Made by a program: the position numbers and the translations under genes
Assembly: GCA_022824605.1 (NCBI GenBank)
Contig: JAJDZO010000381.1
Location: forward strand, 1 to 5,524
Reading direction: 5' to 3'
Source: Acidimicrobiia bacterium
GTDB taxonomy: Bacteria > Actinomycetota > Acidimicrobiia > Acidimicrobiales > Aldehydirespiratoraceae
DNA: 5,524 nucleotides
The notes under the pieces: generated by a model
Seen by the model: only the letters and a program-made list of their open reading frames with translations
Database searches by the model: none
What the model was told of the DNA's origin: nothing
Shown: piece by piece, positions 1 to 4,702 of the stretch
How positions within the stretch are numbered: the first letter of the stretch is position 1
How the letters are laid out: each line of letters begins with the position of its first letter

Positions 1-33
1 ATGAGTTCAGTTTATGTAACTAGTTACTGATAG
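1..33. other. A+T-rich, non-native-looking left end with stops in all six frames
   Basis: This stretch is about one third G+C against roughly two thirds in the rest of the window. It contains stop codons in all three plus frames (17-19, 21-23, 28-30) and all three minus frames (TTA 24-26, CTA 20-22, TCA 7-9). A perfect 12-bp palindrome, GTAACTAGTTAC, lies at 16-27. The minus-strand SLH-like gene runs normally down to about position 34 and then stops in mid-repeat. I infer sequence that does not belong to the neighbouring genome: adapter remnant, chimeric contig end, or the edge of an inserted element. GTTCAGTT at 5-12 is shared with my memory of a nanopore ligation adapter. This is suggestive only. 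Confidence 0.5.
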
Positions 34-620
34 ATACCCTCAGGGCCAGTGTCGCAGCCTGCCGTGACGCGCGCCGCCGCCAGCCGGTCGATGTCGTCGG
101 CGCCGGGGGCGTCGGCGGGTACGTCGGCGAACCCTGCGGCCTCGGCGGCAGGCAGGTTGAACGCCCTGGCCAGCAGGCCGGCCGCTTCGGCGCGGTCCAC
201 GGCATCGTCCGCGCAGAATCGCAGCGGCCGGGTGCCGCATCCCGGGTCGATCCCCAGCACGGCCAGCCGCTCCGCGTGCGGGGCCCACCACTCGGTGGAG
301 TCCACATCGCGGTAGCGCGACATCGTCGAGGGCGGGTCGCTGCGCATGGTGACCCTCACCAGCCAGACCGCCATCTCCCAGCGGGTCAGCGGCTCGTCGG
401 CACACAGGCCGTCGCCGTCGGCACATCCGGTGCCCGCGAACACGTCCACGTCCTGTAGACCGCGCAGTGCGTCGATGGCCGGTTGGTGAACGCCGGCGTC
501 GGCGGTCGGGGTCGCCGGCGCGCTCTGTGAGGTGGCTGTGGTCGCAGGCACAAACGCAAGCAACGACGCCACAACGGCAATGGCCGATGTCACCGCGAGT
601 CGGCGACGGAAGGGGGTCAT
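24..620 (-). CDS. Secreted SLH-like repeat protein, C-terminally truncated
   Basis: The reading frame gives 198 residues. It opens with a signal peptide: three arginines at 5-7, a hydrophobic core around 9-23, then an Ala/Thr stretch with likely cleavage near residue 30. The mature part holds S-layer-homology-like repeats at about 46-91, 102-154 and a broken third from 164. Recognisable pieces are a DV-x-W/F element, a hydrophobic helix, a G(I/T)xxGC loop closed by a second Cys, and an R-(A/W)-E-(A/M)-A helix. Cysteines pair at 66/73 and 128/136, but Cys189 has no partner because the frame ends at 198. The ATG at 620 has GAGGAG nine bases upstream. Such proteins are exported, and the repeats may bind cell-wall material or stabilise a larger secreted protein. 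It lies 65 bp downstream of the adenosine deaminase on the same strand. The natural protein was probably longer, and its function is otherwise unknown. Confidence 0.75.
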   Translation of the reverse strand: MTPFRRRLAVTSAIAVVASLLAFVPATTATSQSAPATPTADAGVHQPAIDALRGLQDVDVFAGTGCADGDGLCADEPLTRWEMAVWLVRVTMRSDPPSTMSRYRDVDSTEWWAPHAERLAVLGIDPGCGTRPLRFCADDAVDRAEAAGLLARAFNLPAAEAAGFADVPADAPGADDIDRLAAARVTAGCDTGPEGIYQ

Positions 621-685
621 CGGCAGAGTCTCCTCAGCTCTTGCGGCACGGCGCCGCAGGGGGGTATGCAGGGGGTATGCAGGGG
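621..685 (-). promoter_or_regulatory. Intergenic spacer between adenosine deaminase and SLH-like gene
   Basis: These 65 bases separate the deaminase stop from the SLH-like start. Read on the minus strand they hold tandem repeat units, then a 6-bp hairpin (642-647 pairing with 653-658, five-base loop), then the GAGGAG ribosome site. No T-tract follows the hairpin, so it is a poor intrinsic terminator. The A+T-containing repeat units (CATAAC, CATACC) are the only promoter-like bases here. Whether the SLH-like gene is co-transcribed or has its own promoter cannot be decided. Confidence 0.35.
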
Positions 686-689
686 TTAT
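656..689. repeat. Three-unit 11-12 bp tandem repeat on the adenosine deaminase stop
   Basis: The units are 656-667 (12 bp), 668-678 and 679-689 (11 bp each), with plus-strand consensus GCAGGGGGTAT. A partial fourth unit, GCGGG, follows. They differ in the length of the G run and one G-to-T change. The minus-strand TAA of the deaminase (686-688) lies inside the unit nearest the gene, so the array begins exactly where coding ends. Arrays of this kind can change copy number by slippage. Confidence 0.8.
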
Positions 690-1735
690 GCGGGCGGCTC
701 GCTCTGGGCCGCTTCCAGCGGAGCGTAGCGAGGCTTTATGACACCCTCAATGATCTGGAGCCGTTCCCTGAACGGAAGGAAACTCGACTTCATGGCGTTG
801 ACCGAAAGCCACCGCAGCCGGGCCCAGTCGTATCCGAACGCATCGACGAGGGCTGCCATCTCCGAGGTCATCGACACGTTCGACATGAGCCGGTTGTCGG
901 TGTTGACCGTCACCCGGAACCGCAGCGATATCAGCGTGTCGATGGGGTGCTGATCGACGGATGCGAACACGCCGGTATTGACGTTGGAGGTGGGGCACAC
1001 CTCCAGCGGGATGCGACGGTCCCTGATGTAGTGGGCCAGCCGCCCCAGCCTGCGGTCGCCGTCGCGGCCCTCGACGATGTCGTCGATGATGCGGATGCCG
1101 TGGCCGAGGCGCTCTGCTCCGCAGAACTGAAGAGCTTTCCAGATGGAGCGCAGGCCGTAGGCCTCGCCTGCGTGGATGGTGATGTGGAAGTTCTCGCGGT
1201 GGCAGTACTGGAAGGCGTCGAGGTGGTCGTCGGGAGGGAAGCCGTCCTCGGGCCCGGCGATGTCGAAGGCCACCACACCCTCATCCCGCCAGCGCACCGC
1301 AGCCTCGGCCACCTCGCCGGACCGGTGCAGGTGGCGCATGGCGGTGCAGATCGCCCGTATGGTCAGACCGGTCCCGGCGCTGCCCTGCGCGAACCCCTCC
1401 AGCACCGCTTCGATGGCCCCGTCGAGGGTGAGCCCTCGCTCGACGTGCAACTCGGGCGCGAAGCGGACCTCGGCGTACACCACACCGTCGGCCGCGAGAT
1501 CCTCGGCGCATTCGCGTGCCACCCGGGCGACGGCGTCTGAGGTCTGCATCACCCCGACGGTGTGGGCGAACGTCTCCAGGTAGAGGGTCAGGTCCTTGCG
1601 GTTGGCGCCCCGCTGCATCCAGGCGGCCAGCCCATCGGGATCGGTGGTGGGCAGATCCGTGTAACCGGTCTCATCGGCGAGGTCGATGATGGTCTGAGGG
1701 CGCAGCCCGCCGTCGAGATGGTCATGCAGCACCAC
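686..1735 (-). CDS. add: Adenosine deaminase
   Basis: A metal-dependent amidohydrolase-fold enzyme that hydrolyses adenosine or deoxyadenosine to inosine or deoxyinosine plus ammonia in purine salvage, in the cytoplasm. Numbered from the GTG at 1735: HxH metal ligands at 4 and 6 (LHDHLDGG), AGPE at 160-163 in the place of the usual AGDE, metal His and catalytic Glu in HAGE (188-191), GHG around His212, CPTSN at 247-251, and the metal Asp at 280 in NTDN. The residue after that Asp is Asn instead of the usual Asp. The GTG start falls inside the first beta strand, lacks a ribosome site and is probably too short. The frame stays open to a TGA just beyond 1801, and a CTG at 1801-1799 with GAGG four bases upstream would add 22 residues including ERIRRAPK, giving 371. 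It is divergent from the helicase. The family call is firm; the start is uncertain. Confidence 0.9.
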   Translation of the reverse strand: MVLHDHLDGGLRPQTIIDLADETGYTDLPTTDPDGLAAWMQRGANRKDLTLYLETFAHTVGVMQTSDAVARVARECAEDLAADGVVYAEVRFAPELHVERGLTLDGAIEAVLEGFAQGSAGTGLTIRAICTAMRHLHRSGEVAEAAVRWRDEGVVAFDIAGPEDGFPPDDHLDAFQYCHRENFHITIHAGEAYGLRSIWKALQFCGAERLGHGIRIIDDIVEGRDGDRRLGRLAHYIRDRRIPLEVCPTSNVNTGVFASVDQHPIDTLISLRFRVTVNTDNRLMSNVSMTSEMAALVDAFGYDWARLRWLSVNAMKSSFLPFRERLQIIEGVIKPRYAPLEAAQSEPPA

Positions 1736-1829
1736 TTTGGGGGCGCGGCGGATGCGTTCGGCGGTTGGAGGGCCGACCTCGACAGCGTCTACGGGATTCA
1801 GGATGCCTCAGAGTAGCCTGATGGTCCTG
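1736..1829. promoter_or_regulatory. Compact divergent start region between deaminase and helicase
   Basis: The two genes point away from each other with almost no untranslated spacer. If the deaminase starts at the CTG at 1801 and the helicase at the ATG at 1803, the start codons nearly touch. With the latest helicase start (1830) they are 28 bp apart. A minus-strand TACTCT (1815-1810) fits the actinobacterial TANNNT -10 pattern and would place transcription start very near 1802. On the plus strand TAGCCT (1814-1819) is a weaker candidate. No convincing -35 is visible on either strand. Leaderless or near-leaderless transcripts are the likely arrangement. Confidence 0.35.
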
Positions 1830-3077
1830 ATGACCCTTTCCGAACCACTGACACAATCCCGTCCCGTAGGCGTCGACGCTGCTCTCGACATTGACGCGGC
1901 CGACGGTGAGCGGCCCCCACCGGGCGACTTCGGCAGTCTCGGCCTGTGCGACGAGATCGTGGTGGCGTTGATGCGCAAGGGGATCACCGCTCCGTTCCCC
2001 ATCCAGACGCTCACCATTCCCGACGCGCTCGCCGGGCGCGACGTGTGCGGCAAGGCCAAGTCCGGCTCCGGCAAGACGCTCGCCTTCGGTCTGCCGGTGC
2101 TGCAGCGGCTGCCGCAGTCCAAGCCCGGCTCGCCCGCCGGTCTGGTGCTCGCCCCCACCCGGGAGCTGGCCAGCCAGATCTGCGACGAGTTGGCTGCGCC
2201 CGCGGAGGCGGTGCGCCGGCGGGTGCTGGCCACCTACGGCGGGGCGCCCATCGACAAGCAGATCAACCGGCTGCGTTCCGGTGTCGATCTGGTGGTGGCC
2301 ACGCCGGGCCGCATGATCGACCTGATCGACCGGGGCGCGGTGAGCCTGCGAGCGGTGCGCCATGTGGTGGTGGACGAGGCCGACCGGATGGCCGACATGG
2401 GATTCCTCCCCCAGGTCGAGTGGATCCTGCGCAACGTCGAGAGCGGGCACCAGACACTGCTGTTCTCGGCCACCCTCGACGGCGCGGTCGACTCGCTGAT
2501 CAGGCGCTACCAGAGCAACCAGGCGATGCACTCGGTGGCGCCCCGTGAGATCACGGTGGCCGAGATGACCCACCGCTTCTTCGGGGTTCACAAGCTCGAC
2601 AAGGTGAGGGTGGCCGCGGCCATCGCCGGCCCCGTGAAGCGCACGCTCATCTTCACCCGCACCAAGGTGTCGGCCGACCGTCTGGCCCGCGATCTGCAAC
2701 GTGAGGGCGTCAAGGCGGCGCCGATCCACGGCGACCTGCGCCAGAGTGCCCGCGAGAAGTCGTTGAAGCAGTTCATCGCCGGTGATCTTCCGGTGCTGGT
2801 GGCGACCGATGTGGCCGCCCGCGGCATCCATGTCGACGACGTGGACGTGGTGGTGCAGTACGACCCGCCGTCGGATCACAAGACCTACCTGCATCGCGCC
2901 GGCCGCACCGCCCGGGCGGGCGAGTCGGGCGTGGTGGTGACCCTCTCGCTGTGGGACGAGGAACTCGACGTGAAGCGGCTGCAGCGTCGTCTCGAACTCG
3001 ACGAGCCCATCGTCGAACTGTTCTCCAACGACGCCCGTTTGCGGGACCTGGCCTGCCGCGACCAGAACGCGCTTTGA
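1803..3077 (+). CDS. DEAD-box ATP-dependent RNA helicase (RhlE-like core)
   Basis: An ATP-driven RNA-unwinding protein, probably acting in ribosome assembly or RNA turnover. Numbered from the ATG at 1803 (424 residues): Q motif with PFPIQ at 64-68, motif I AKSGSGKT at 85-92, Ia PTRELA at 118-123, TPGR at 167-170, motif II DEAD at 191-194, SAT at 222-224, LIFTRTK at 282-288, motif V ending ARGIHV at 338-343, and motif VI HRAGRTARAG at 364-373. Every catalytic motif is intact. Only about 50 residues follow motif VI, so the basic or glycine-rich RNA-binding tail of many bacterial DEAD-box proteins is missing, which leaves essentially the two-domain core. ATG starts at 1803, 1821 and 1830 are possible. 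I took 1803 because GGGA lies six bases upstream, but this is weak, and 1830 would also keep the whole domain. The TTG at 1737 is unlikely because it overlaps the deaminase coding strand. Confidence 0.92.
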   Translation: MPQSSLMVLMTLSEPLTQSRPVGVDAALDIDAADGERPPPGDFGSLGLCDEIVVALMRKGITAPFPIQTLTIPDALAGRDVCGKAKSGSGKTLAFGLPVLQRLPQSKPGSPAGLVLAPTRELASQICDELAAPAEAVRRRVLATYGGAPIDKQINRLRSGVDLVVATPGRMIDLIDRGAVSLRAVRHVVVDEADRMADMGFLPQVEWILRNVESGHQTLLFSATLDGAVDSLIRRYQSNQAMHSVAPREITVAEMTHRFFGVHKLDKVRVAAAIAGPVKRTLIFTRTKVSADRLARDLQREGVKAAPIHGDLRQSAREKSLKQFIAGDLPVLVATDVAARGIHVDDVDVVVQYDPPSDHKTYLHRAGRTARAGESGVVVTLSLWDEELDVKRLQRRLELDEPIVELFSNDARLRDLACRDQNAL

Positions 3078-3091
3078 GTATCGCCGCGGCC

Positions 3092-3097
3092 TAGACT
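3092..3097 (+). promoter_or_regulatory. Candidate -10 element for the metX operon
   Basis: TAGACT lies 14 bases after the helicase stop and matches the actinobacterial TANNNT -10 pattern. It would start transcription near 3103-3106, just before the first hairpin and the riboswitch, giving a leader of about 310 nt. No good -35 is seen at the expected distance, since the region upstream is the end of the helicase. The supporting evidence is position and the hexamer only. Confidence 0.35.
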
Positions 3098-3105
3098 GGC
3101 CCGGC

Positions 3106-3119
3106 GACCCACACGGGTC
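3106..3119 (+). other. Small hairpin immediately before the riboswitch
   Basis: GACCC (3106-3110) and GGGTC (3115-3119) pair around the four-base loop ACAC. The right arm GGTC (3116-3119) could instead pair with GACC at 3215-3218 beyond the aptamer, extending its closing helix. The two pairings are mutually exclusive, so this may be part of a switch. Confidence 0.4.
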
Positions 3120-3206
3120 ACGTCATCAAGAGCGGTTCGGCTCCAAGCCGGACCCGGCAACCTGGGACGGACACCCAAGGTGCCATCCCGCCTCCGGGCG
3201 GGGATG
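3120..3206 (+). promoter_or_regulatory. SAM riboswitch (SAM-I/SAM-IV clan) controlling metX
   Basis: The core consensus of the S-adenosylmethionine aptamer is readable in order: ATCAAGAG (3125-3132), CCCGGCAACC (3153-3162) and AGGTGCCA (3178-3185). Helices that can be drawn are P1 CATC/GATG (3124-3127 with 3203-3206), a continuous nine-pair P2 (3134-3142 with 3146-3154, one G-U), P3 CCTGGG/CCC-A-AGG (3161-3166 with 3174-3180) and P4 CCCGCC/GGCGGG (3187-3192 with 3197-3202). P2 lacks the kink-turn internal loop of classical SAM-I, as in SAM-IV, but the P4 arm after the GGTGCC element is a SAM-I trait. This suggests the mixed SAM-I/IV variant class. The genes downstream make the O-acylhomoserine and thiol product that leads to methionine, the expected target. 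SAM binding would presumably repress the operon. Confidence 0.85.
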
Positions 3207-3208
3207 CG

Positions 3209-3227
3209 GCGCCGGACCGGCCGGCGC
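3209..3227 (+). terminator. Strong GC hairpin after the aptamer (possible expression platform)
   Basis: GCGCCGG (3209-3215) pairs perfectly with CCGGCGC (3221-3227) around the loop ACCGG, two bases after the aptamer's P1 helix. It is followed by AACAAAG, not a T-tract, so it is not a canonical intrinsic terminator. It could be an atypical GC-rich terminator, a P5-like peripheral helix of the aptamer, or part of a switching structure, since its left arm overlaps bases that could extend P1. Confidence 0.45.
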
Positions 3228-3344
3228 AACAAAGTGTCCTCAGGGAAACTCCCCGCGGTCACTGGCCCTTGAGTATCCACACCGGTGGCCGGCCGTCTCT
3301 CCGGGTGGAGCGACGGTGCTGATCAGCATCGGAGACGAGCACAG
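3228..3344 (+). promoter_or_regulatory. Remaining metX leader without assigned function
   Basis: About 117 bases lie between the riboswitch hairpin and the leader-ORF start. I see one notable structure, the palindrome at 3317-3328 followed by the ribosome-site-like GGAGA at 3331-3335. No U-rich terminator, tRNA or further aptamer consensus is visible. Confidence 0.3.
3317..3328. promoter_or_regulatory. 12-bp perfect palindrome in the metX leader
   Basis: TGCTGATCAGCA is a perfect inverted repeat. As RNA it extends to a six-pair stem (one G-U) with GATC in the loop, from 3315 to 3330. It ends directly before GGAGA (3331-3335), the likely ribosome site of the leader ORF. It could be a repressor operator or a hairpin that modulates leader translation. 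Confidence 0.35.
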
Positions 3345-3419
3345 GTGAGCGCAGGTTCCCACATCGAACAGCCACATGCGCCTCCGCTCGTCCCGACCGC
3401 TGGCGAGGAGCACCGGTGA
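3345..3419 (+). CDS. Possible 24-residue leader peptide coupled to metX
   Basis: A GTG-initiated frame of 24 codons begins MSAGSHIEQ and ends GEEHR. Its TGA (3417-3419) overlaps the metX GTG (3416-3418) in the string GTGA, the typical layout for translational coupling. GGAG at 3331-3334 lies ten bases upstream, which is weak but usable spacing. Its first codons duplicate those of metX (MSAGSHIE against MSADPHIE), so it may be a decaying copy of the metX start instead of a selected gene. It contains no methionine or cysteine codon run, so classical ribosome-stalling attenuation by methionine supply is not supported. Confidence 0.4.
   Translation: MSAGSHIEQPHAPPLVPTAGEEHR
3405..3410 (+). promoter_or_regulatory. 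Ribosome binding site of metX
   Basis: GAGGAG lies five bases before the GTG at 3416, inside the last codons of the possible leader ORF. It is the main reason for choosing the upstream metX start over the internal GTG at 3548. Confidence 0.6.
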
Positions 3420-4702
3420 GCGCGGATCCCCACATCGAGGCTCAGGCCGCGGCGCGCGGGCGAGCCGGACGTCCCACACGACCGGCGCGGTCACCCGGTA
3501 TGCCGCAGGCCGCGGCGCGCGGGCGAGCCGGACCGGGGGGGCGTTTCGTGTCGGGGCTGCCCGTCACCGGTGCGTGGCAGCCCGGCGATCCTGCCGGCGA
3601 CCGCCGGTTCGTCACCATCGCCGAAGGTCGGCCCTTCGCTCTGGAGTGGGGCGGCCGTCTCACCGAGGCGCGGCTGGCCTACGAGACCTGGGGCGAACTC
3701 GACTCGCGGGCATCCAACGCGGTGCTGGTGTGCCATGCGCTCACCGGCGACTCGCATGCGGCCGGCGAGGCCGGGCCCGCTCATCCCACCGGGGGCTGGT
3801 GGTCGGAGCTGATCGGTCCTGGCAAGGCGATCGACACCGACCGGTACTTCGTGGTGTGCAGCAACGTGTTGGGCGGCTGTCAGGGCAGCACCGGTCCCGC
3901 AGATGTCGACGGTGCGGTCGGTCGGCGCTACGGGCCGCGCTTTCCGGTGGTGACGGTCCGAGACATGGTGCGAGCCCAGGCGCTGCTGGCCGATCATCTC
4001 GGCATCGGTAGCTGGCTCGCCGCTATCGGCGGCTCGATGGGCGGCATGCAGGTGCTGGAGTGGGCGGCCATGTACCCGCGCCGGGTGCGGTCGATCCTGC
4101 CGCTGGCCACCTGCGCGGCGGCCAGCGCCTTGCAGGTCGCTTGGAGCGCGGTGCAGCGCTTGGCGATCGCCACCGACGGCGGCTGGTGCGGCGGCGACTA
4201 CTACGACAACCCCGAGGGGCCGTGGATGGGCTTGGCGGTGGCCCGCCAGATTGCTCAGGTGACGTACCGGTCGGGCGAGTCCTTCGAGCGCCGCTTCGGA
4301 CGGCAGATGTTCGATCCGGCCGCGGCCTTCGACCTGTGGGGCCGCTTCCAGATGGAGTCGTACCTCGACCATCACGGCCAGAAGCTGGTCAAACGCTTCG
4401 ACGCCAACAGCTACGTGGTGCTCAACCGCTCGATGGATCTCCACGACATCGGTCGGGGACGCGGCGGCGTCGCGGCCGCGCTCGGCCGCATCAGCGTGCC
4501 GGTACTCACCGCGTCGGTTCGCAGCGACCGCCTGTATCCGCCCCATGAGCAGCAGGAGTTGCATGACCTGATCGTGGCCGGCGGCGGGGACTGCCGTCTG
4601 GTGACGATCGACAGCGAGGAGGGTCACGACGGGTTCCTGCTCGAGCATGACCTGCTGCACGATCCGGTCGCCGGATTCCTCAAGGAGGTTCACGGTGGCT
4701 GA
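3416..4702 (+). CDS. metX: Homoserine O-acetyltransferase (MetX family)
   Basis: An alpha/beta-hydrolase-fold acyltransferase that moves an acyl group (normally acetyl, from acetyl-CoA) to the hydroxyl of homoserine, committing it to methionine. Over 428 residues: LPVTGAWQPGDP opens the conserved part at 48-59, LAYETWGELD at 87-96, HALTGDSHAAG at 107-117, SNVLGGCQGSTGP at 149-161, nucleophile elbow GGSMGG with Ser207, catalytic Asp371 in SDRLYPP, and catalytic His404 in GHDGFL. The triad is complete. The first 44 residues are an Ala/Arg/Gly-rich extension absent from typical family members and contain an exact in-frame repeat. The GTG at 3416 has GAGGAG five bases upstream. The GTG at 3548, behind a G run, would give a 384-residue protein of normal family length. 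Some MetX enzymes use succinyl-CoA, and the sequence alone does not settle the acyl donor. It is the first main gene after the riboswitch and overlaps the next gene by 8 bp. Confidence 0.93.
   Translation: MSADPHIEAQAAARGRAGRPTRPARSPGMPQAAARGRAGPGGRFVSGLPVTGAWQPGDPAGDRRFVTIAEGRPFALEWGGRLTEARLAYETWGELDSRASNAVLVCHALTGDSHAAGEAGPAHPTGGWWSELIGPGKAIDTDRYFVVCSNVLGGCQGSTGPADVDGAVGRRYGPRFPVVTVRDMVRAQALLADHLGIGSWLAAIGGSMGGMQVLEWAAMYPRRVRSILPLATCAAASALQVAWSAVQRLAIATDGGWCGGDYYDNPEGPWMGLAVARQIAQVTYRSGESFERRFGRQMFDPAAAFDLWGRFQMESYLDHHGQKLVKRFDANSYVVLNRSMDLHDIGRGRGGVAAALGRISVPVLTASVRSDRLYPPHEQQELHDLIVAGGGDCRLVTIDSEEGHDGFLLEHDLLHDPVAGFLKEVHGG
3443..3533 (+). repeat. Perfect 28-bp direct repeat inside the metX N-terminal extension
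   Basis: Identical copies lie at 3443-3470 and 3506-3533, offset by 63 bp (21 codons). The repeat is therefore in frame and encodes QAAARGRAG twice, at residues 10-18 and 31-39. The bases immediately outside both copies differ. Exact identity suggests a recent duplication or an assembly error. Confidence 0.9.
4682..4688 (+). promoter_or_regulatory. Near-perfect ribosome binding site inside the end of metX
   Basis: AAGGAGG, six bases before the GTG at 4695, is almost the full anti-16S complement. It lies within the last metX codons, and translation of the next gene starts before metX terminates. It fixes the start of the downstream PLP enzyme. Confidence 0.8.

Larger units (their letters stand above)
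3337..3438 (+). repeat. Diverged 31-bp direct repeat duplicating the metX start region
   Basis: Copies at 3337-3367 and 3408-3438 match at 27 of 31 bases and are offset by 71 bp. Each contains GAGCAC, the GTG start codon, and the codons for Met-Ser-Ala-x-x-His-Ile-Glu. The offset is not a multiple of three, so the two starts are in different frames. The interval between copies is unique sequence. Confidence 0.85.

Noticed and set aside
642..658. Hairpin as intrinsic terminator of the deaminase
   Set aside because: Six-pair stem with no T-tract on either strand, so it is too weak to call a terminator.
467..1540. 357-codon plus-strand frame opposite the adenosine deaminase
   Set aside because: It runs across the deaminase, the spacer and the start of the SLH-like gene, shows no domain, and is the codon-bias shadow of the deaminase.
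1722..2894. 390-codon open frame antisense to the helicase
   Set aside because: It has low-information His/Arg/Gly-rich translation, while the plus strand carries every DEAD-box motif in order.
3204..3272. 22-codon ATG frame starting in the 3' strand of the riboswitch P1 helix
   Set aside because: The G-rich bases before it belong to P4, the Arg-rich product matches nothing I know, and the ATG is explained by the aptamer's GATG. A start hidden by SAM binding is conceivable but unsupported.
3074..3277. TTGAGTATC occurring at 3074-3082 and 3269-3277
   Set aside because: Only nine bases, one copy overlaps the helicase stop, and neither has a properly spaced -10 partner. Probably chance.
3491..4693. 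400-codon open frame antisense to metX
   Set aside because: Its translation is a His/Gln/Arg/Ala-rich composition with no recognisable domain, and it lies opposite a gene with a complete catalytic triad. Such frames arise from G+C-rich codon bias.
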